Shown here one piece after another: positions 60,801-64,000 of a stretch of 64,000 nt of DNA. Positions within the stretch are counted from its first letter, which is position 1. Each line of letters starts with the position of its first letter. The position numbers were made by a program, and so were the translations under genes. Source of the DNA: Pseudomonadota bacterium (GTDB lineage: Bacteria > Pseudomonadota > Alphaproteobacteria > Acetobacterales > Acetobacteraceae); NCBI GenBank assembly GCA_021845985.1, contig JAJZES010000033.1, forward strand, positions 88,396 through 152,395. Reading direction: 5' to 3'. A model generated the notes under the pieces. It saw only the letters and a program-made list of their open reading frames with translations, had not been told where the DNA came from and searched no databases.

Positions 60801-61558
60801 CCGCCGGGCAGCACGGCCAACACCCCGCCACTGTCCACCGTCACGCCGACGGCGGAGCCGCCGGCCAACACCACCTCGATCCCGCCCGAGAGGATCGTCG
60901 TGCCGCTGGCGGTGCCGCCGGCCGACACCGCCAGACCGCCGCCGCCATCAATCATCGTCGCCAGGGCGCTGCCGCCCGACACCACGTTGGCAAAGCCGCC
61001 GGATTGCAGCGTGGTCGAGACCGCGATGCCGCCGACGATCTGCATGCCGCCCGAGGCGATGGTCGCGGCACTGTCCAGCCCGTTGGCGACAAACATCCCG
61101 CCGTAAATGACGTCCGACCCGCCGGCCTCGATCAGGCTGCTGACCGCGAGACCGCCATTGGTGAGCGATCCGCCGCTGTGGACGACCGTGGCGGACGCGG
61201 TGCCGCCGGCCGCCACGTTCAGCGAACCGCCGGAGCTGACCACCGCGAAGTTGACCGTGGCGCCGGCCATGGCGGTGGCGGTGCCGCTGACCAGCGTGAT
61301 CGCCGAGGCAACGGCGCCGCTGCCGAAACTCATCGTGCCGCCGGCGTTGGTGGTGCTGTCGGCGGTGCCGGAGGAGACGTTGAAGGTGCCGCCGACCTGC
61401 ACCGTGCCGGCGGAGTCGGTGCCGCCGGCGGAGACGGTCTCGGTGCCGCCGGAGAGCACGTCGGCGGCGACGACGATCCCGCCGTCGATCACGCTGAGCG
61501 TGGCGCCGTTGCTGACAACGGCATTGCTGAGCGGCGGTCCGGCAGAAACGATGGTCAT
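57881..61558 (-). CDS. SGG-repeat surface protein with C-terminal Hint domain
   Basis: A 1,225-residue secreted-type protein (an ATG 12 codons further upstream, at 61594, is also possible; AGGGG precedes 61558). Residues 1 to about 900 are built from short repeats of the form V-x-SGG-x-hydrophobic-x-V-x-x-GG-x-A, which fold as a beta-solenoid as in AIDA-like adhesins. From about residue 909 a Hint (hedgehog/intein) domain starts: CYAAGTRIATDRGEMPVEAL, APGDLVRTLSG, and LLLSPDHAVLCGGVLIPVRC. The catalytic Cys/Thr and His are present, so self-cleavage or covalent attachment is possible. Strong T/G/A/S bias makes the antisense strand open for 3.7 kb. Confidence 0.85.
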   Translation of the reverse strand: MTIVSAGPPLSNAVVSNGATLSVIDGGIVVAADVLSGGTETVSAGGTDSAGTVQVGGTFNVSSGTADSTTNAGGTMSFGSGAVASAITLVSGTATAMAGATVNFAVVSSGGSLNVAAGGTASATVVHSGGSLTNGGLAVSSLIEAGGSDVIYGGMFVANGLDSAATIASGGMQIVGGIAVSTTLQSGGFANVVSGGSALATMIDGGGGLAVSAGGTASGTTILSGGIEVVLAGGSAVGVTVDSGGVLAVLPGGSATGVTPVGAAIVPSVVLLSPQTVSAWTVPVSGVAVGSGGKLEVLSGGAASGVTITSSATETVASGGSDVGALISGSGYFTSLTIAGSGFGETVAGQGVIEIGSGGTIGNATVISGGALTIGQGGSASGTSIGSGGYVVAISGGVAAGTQVVEGGLYVSAGGSAVATTLGFMGVLAVNSGGSAGGVTLGGTFANMTVNSGGTASGITLSGNLTNLSIQAGATVTGAIDIAPQSFANISIFGSAMPSAVISGFGGADTIDLNNIAYDPAGSASYSAGTLTVSEGGQTYALALGPAADYAGGQFILTSDGYQGTNIAFIGTSSHLVATGKTSSLLALQGGDVLIVHSGGTNISATLSGTGPLITYAANAIDGGTLQLNSGAAALALEENAGTDSATQVGFGGNFINQGRVISATVSSGGLLFTAGGTAAGIVVASSGIVLELGSGTVASNTVVNGGIDGLANGGSTVGTVVNSGGEQVIGGKVGFGGAPLLLLGGTTSATTVNAGGRQFVNASGTASATAITAGGEMVVNSGGTADATRLDAAGTLVLNAGAVAGSGIVFAGGGALLDIGGTLPPATTISGFAATDTIDLTGIAAGAAPTATINAATDVLTISAGATAATLQLAGSYAGVAVLARSDGAAGTLLEIPCYAAGTRIATDRGEMPVEALAPGDLVRTLSGRLAPVRWVGRRRIDCRRHPRPEQVQPVRIRQAAFGPGQPHRDLLLSPDHAVLCGGVLIPVRCLVNGATIAPVAVAAIDYLHVELDRHDVLLAEGLPAESYLDTGNRGAFPGGGAALDLHPDFARRVWQAEGCAELVMAGARLAAARRRLLARAAALGHRITRDPALAVIADGRRLAADRRDGHWQMRLPAGVDRLELRSLVWIPAHTDPAADDPRRLGVAIRRLALDGRMVALDSPALTVGWHRAEAADWRWTDGAAAIPVAGIRVVTFEVPMTGRYWRRRPAAPGHRSVLAPQAA

Positions 61559-61765
61559 CGGCGCGGCCCCTGATACGGTTCCAGTGCCGAACATGAACGG
61601 GCCATTAACAATCCGTCAAGCCAACAGCGAGTGAGCGCCGGCGCAGGATCAGACCGCTCTGACGACGCGCGGCAACCGGTCAACGATCGCCGCCCCGCCG
61701 GCTTTCCCGGCGGCGGTGGCCCGGCGCATCTTTCCTAACCGGGCCGGCGGCGCTAGCAACGCCGG

Positions 61766-62479
61766 ATGAGTGTTCGCCCCGTGATCGGTGTAACCCTGGA
61801 TGCCGAGGCGCCGGGCGGATATTCCGCCTTCCCCTGGTACGCGCTGCGCGCCAACTATGCCGCGGCCATCGCCGGCGCCGGCGGGCTGCCGCTGGCGCTG
61901 CCGCATCTGCCCGATCTGGCCGAGGCGATGCTGGAGCGGATCGACGCGCTGGTGGTCACCGGCGGCGCCTTCGACATCGACCCGGCGCTCTATGGCGACG
62001 GCGCCCGGCATGCGACGGTGACACTCAAGCAGGGCCGCACCGCCGCCGAACTGGCGCTGCTGCGTGGTGCGCTGGCGCGCGATCTGCCGGTGCTCGGCAT
62101 CTGCGGCGGCGCGCAATTGCTGGCGGTGGCGCTCGGAGGTACGCTGATCCAGCACATTGCCGACGCGGTGCCGGCGGCGCTGGCGCATGAGCAGCCGAAC
62201 CCGCGCGACCAGCCGGGCCATACGGTGGCGCTGCGGCCCGGCAGCATGCTCGCGGGCATCGTCGGCGCCACGGCGATGGCGGTGAACTCGGCGCATCATC
62301 AGGCGGTGCGCGACCCCGGCCCGACCGCGGTGGTGAACGCCACCGCGCCGGACGGCGTCATCGAGGGCGTCGAGGACGCCCGCTTCCGCTTCTGCCTCGG
62401 CGTGCAATGGCATCCCGAGTTCCTCATCGATCCCGGCGATGCGCGCATCTTCGCCGCGCTGATCGCGGCCGGTGCGTGA
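61766..62479 (+). CDS. Class I glutamine-amidotransferase-like hydrolase (PuuD-type gamma-glutamyl-GABA hydrolase)
   Basis: A 237-residue enzyme of the peptidase C26/PuuD family. VIGVTLDAEAPGGYSAFPWY is the N-terminal block. The nucleophile Cys is in LGICGGAQLLAVALGGTLIQ near residue 112, and the catalytic His-Pro-Glu is in GVQWHPEFLIDPGDARIF near 215. It frees GABA or a related amine from a gamma-glutamyl conjugate. Its TGA overlaps the ATG of the pseudouridine synthase. The 171 bases before it (61595-61765) show no gene. Confidence 0.88.
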   Translation: MSVRPVIGVTLDAEAPGGYSAFPWYALRANYAAAIAGAGGLPLALPHLPDLAEAMLERIDALVVTGGAFDIDPALYGDGARHATVTLKQGRTAAELALLRGALARDLPVLGICGGAQLLAVALGGTLIQHIADAVPAALAHEQPNPRDQPGHTVALRPGSMLAGIVGATAMAVNSAHHQAVRDPGPTAVVNATAPDGVIEGVEDARFRFCLGVQWHPEFLIDPGDARIFAALIAAGA

Positions 62480-63228
62480 TGGCGGGCGAGCGCATCGCCA
62501 AATGGCTGGCCCATGCCGGCGTCGCCAGCCGGCGCGACGCCGAGCGGATGATCGCCGAGGGGCGGGTGCGGCTGAACAACGAAACCGTCACCCACCCGGC
62601 AAGCTTCGTTGCCGAGGGCGATCTGGTGGTGGTCAACGGCGCGGTGGTGACGCCGCCCGGCCGGGCGCGGCTGTGGCGCTACCACAAGCCCGAGGGGCTG
62701 GTGACGACGCATCGCGACCCGCAGGGCCGGCCGACCGTGTTCGAGCGGCTGCCGCCGGGGCTGCCGCGCGTCGTCAGCATCGGCCGGCTCGACCTCAACA
62801 GCGAGGGGCTGCTGCTGCTGACCAATGATGGCGGGCTGGCGCGGCAACTGGAACTGCCGGCCAATGGCTGGCTGCGGCGCTACCGGGTGCGCGTGTTCGG
62901 CAGTCCGCAGCCGCAGGATCTGGCGGCGCTGGCGCGCGGCGTCACCGTCGAGGGGATCAAATACGGCCCGATCGAGGCCGGTCTCGATTCGCGCAGCGGC
63001 GACAATTCCTGGCTGACGGTGGCGCTGCGCGAAGGGCGCAACCGCGAGGTGCGGCGGGTGATGGCGCATCTCGGCCTCAACGTGTCGCGGCTGATCCGCA
63101 TCGCCTACGGCCCGTTTCAGCTCGGCCTGCTGCCGCGCGGTGCCGTCGAGGAGGTGCCGGCCAAGGTGCTGCGCGAGCAATTGCCCAAGGTGGCGACGCC
63201 GCCACCGGCGGAGGATCAGGCGCGGTGA
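62479..63228 (+). CDS. 23S/16S rRNA pseudouridine synthase, RluB/RsuA family
   Basis: A 249-residue enzyme. An N-terminal S4 RNA-binding domain (ERIAKWLAHAGVASRRDAER, MIAEGRVRLNN) is followed by the RsuA/RluB catalytic domain with YHKPEGLVTTHRDPQGRPTV and the catalytic Asp in GRLDLNSEGLLLLTNDG near residue 104. The ending EGRNREVRRVMAHLGLNVSR is also typical. RluB (U2605 of 23S rRNA) is the more likely member, judged by the S4 domain and length. It overlaps rsmD by 4 bases. Confidence 0.9.
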   Translation: MAGERIAKWLAHAGVASRRDAERMIAEGRVRLNNETVTHPASFVAEGDLVVVNGAVVTPPGRARLWRYHKPEGLVTTHRDPQGRPTVFERLPPGLPRVVSIGRLDLNSEGLLLLTNDGGLARQLELPANGWLRRYRVRVFGSPQPQDLAALARGVTVEGIKYGPIEAGLDSRSGDNSWLTVALREGRNREVRRVMAHLGLNVSRLIRIAYGPFQLGLLPRGAVEEVPAKVLREQLPKVATPPPAEDQAR

Positions 63229-63773
63229 GAATCATCGCCGGCGCTTGGCGCGGCCGGCGGCTGACGGCGCCAGACGGCGCGGTGACCCGGCCGACGGCGG
63301 ATCGGGCGCGGCAGGCGCTGTTCGACATGCTGCTCCATGCGCCGTGGGGCGGGCGGGCGGTGGTGGAGGGGGCGGCGGTGCTCGACGCCTTCGCCGGCAC
63401 CGGCGCGCTCGGGCTGGAGGCGCTGTCGCGCGGCGCGGCGCAGGCCGTGTTCATCGAGCGGGAGCCGGCGGCGTTGGCGGCGTTGCGCGCCAACATTGCC
63501 GCCTGCGGGGCGGCGGCGCGCTGCACTGTGCTGGCGGGCGATGTGACGCGGCCGGGGTCGGCGGGGCGGCCGTGCGGGGTGGTGTTTCTCGATCCGCCCT
63601 ATGGCGCGGGTCTGCTGCCGCCGGCGGTGGCGGCGCTGTCGGACGCGGGATGGATCGGTCCCGGGACGCTGATCGTGGCCGAGCATGGGCGGGATGAGGC
63701 GGTGCCGGATCTGGGCGAGCCTCTCGCCGACCGGGCGCACGGCGCGGCGCGGCTCAGGGTGTGGGGCACCTGA
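63225..63773 (+). CDS. rsmD: 16S rRNA (guanine(966)-N(2))-methyltransferase RsmD
   Basis: A 182-residue methyltransferase. MRIIAGAWRGRRLTAPDGAV then TRPTADRARQALFDML is the RsmD start. The SAM loop is LDAFAGTGALGLEALSRGA near residue 53, and the catalytic motif is FLDPPYGAGLL near 121. It methylates G966 of 16S rRNA in the small-subunit head. GTG 63225 overlaps the pseudouridine synthase stop, so two rRNA-modification enzymes are translated together. Confidence 0.93.
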   Translation: MRIIAGAWRGRRLTAPDGAVTRPTADRARQALFDMLLHAPWGGRAVVEGAAVLDAFAGTGALGLEALSRGAAQAVFIEREPAALAALRANIAACGAAARCTVLAGDVTRPGSAGRPCGVVFLDPPYGAGLLPPAVAALSDAGWIGPGTLIVAEHGRDEAVPDLGEPLADRAHGAARLRVWGT

Positions 63774-63841
63774 TTCGGGACGTGGTTCATTGCGTGGTTG
63801 TGCGGTGGCGGAAGCCGTGCCATCGGCAGTAATGATCTATT

Positions 63842-63858
63842 TTGCTTGAAAAAAGCAA
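63842..63858. terminator. Small hairpin after rsmD
   Basis: TTGCTT (63842-63847) and AAGCAA (63853-63858) pair around a GAAAA loop in an AT-rich stretch downstream of rsmD, just before the insertion element. It is a weak candidate terminator. Confidence 0.3.
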
Positions 63859-63871
63859 CCATTTGTACTTA

Positions 63872-64000
63872 GGGTCCGTTCGCATTTCATCGATTACCGG
63901 ATGAGACATTTGATCCAGCCGATGGCGGCGGCGATGGCGATGCCGGCGGCGAAGGACACGGCGGTCTTGTCATAGCGGGTAGCGATGGCACGACGCTCTT
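63872..64000 (-). mobile_element. IS5-family insertion sequence, end only (continues beyond window)
   Basis: The element probably begins at GGGTCCGTTCGCATT (63872 on), a plausible terminal repeat next to a TTAG target of the kind IS5 elements use. On the minus strand the frame ending at TAA 63894-63896 reads KERRAIATRYDKTAVSFAAG then IAIAAAIGWIKCLIR. The A-T-R-Y-D-K-T-A-x-x-F-x-A pattern is the invariant C-terminus of IS5-type DDE transposases. Only the last 35 residues are in the window. Confidence 0.75.

Noticed and set aside
57851..61573. A 1,240-codon open frame on the plus strand
   Set aside because: It is exactly antisense to the SGG-repeat Hint protein. The composition (Gly/Ala/Arg/His-rich, no domain) is what the opposite strand of such repeats gives.

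Overview
The window is a very GC-rich, densely coding piece of an alphaproteobacterial chromosome. Most likely it belongs to the Rhodospirillales/Acetobacteraceae. The clues are a dusB-ntrB-ntrC-ntrY-ntrX cluster next to a fused ispDF, a GTG-started hfq followed by hflX, a nearby mazG, and a large SGG-repeat protein with a Hint domain of a kind common in Acetobacteraceae. The taxon is inferred, not proven.

Layout. 1-2430: tail of an F-type ATPase gamma subunit, an APH/P-loop kinase fusion and a proline-rich unknown. 2545-3640: a scrapyard of fragments (RelE/YafQ-like toxin tail, serine-recombinase tail, a 531-bp IS66 deletion derivative keeping both ends and tnpA, and the TauE/SafE-like stub it interrupts). 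3794-15707: catabolic and envelope genes (acyl-CoA dehydrogenase, YXWGXW lipoprotein, HAD phosphatase, PuuE-type deacetylase, GguC/AraD1 plus semialdehyde dehydrogenase plus 2OG-Fe(II) oxygenase, second deacetylase, glycosyltransferase plus O-antigen ligase, ThDP oxidase). 16020-19276: hfq, hflX, an inositol-phosphatase-family gene, mazG. 19377-23407: a carnitine-type dehydrogenase/BKACE pair and an overlapping periplasmic-binding-protein/MFS pair. 23434-31969: the ntr operon with dusB, divergent from ispDF. 32022-32687: a Phd/PIN toxin-antitoxin pair with a palindromic operator-like site.

32743-42273 is the most interesting part: a 9.5-kb integrated element bounded by 54-bp perfect direct repeats of the 3' half of tRNA-Arg(CCT). 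It carries a tyrosine integrase, an AlpA-like HTH protein, a primase-polymerase/helicase, a ribbon-helix-helix protein, a train of tiny genes joined by stop/start overlaps that includes a DUF5681 (small-terminase-like) protein, a truncated ParB-like protein and hicAB. It has no capsid, tail, portal or large-terminase gene. A CATAGGG repeat family on a 9-bp period sits in mirror orientation near both ends. The gene content resembles a phage-inducible chromosomal island or other phage satellite, apparently not one of the well-described families.

42382-50050: dipeptidase, aldo/keto reductase and a dipeptide-type ABC importer with both ATPases fused in one protein. 50070-55152: YbfB-type MFS, cysNC, cysD and a methyltransferase. 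55276-61594: mmsA, whose last 25 bp are duplicated on the far side of a 706-bp cassette holding a frameshifted PEP-CTERM gene; then a cupin gene and the Hint-domain repeat protein. 61766-64000: class-I amidotransferase hydrolase, 23S pseudouridine synthase, rsmD and the end of an IS5-family element cut by the window edge.
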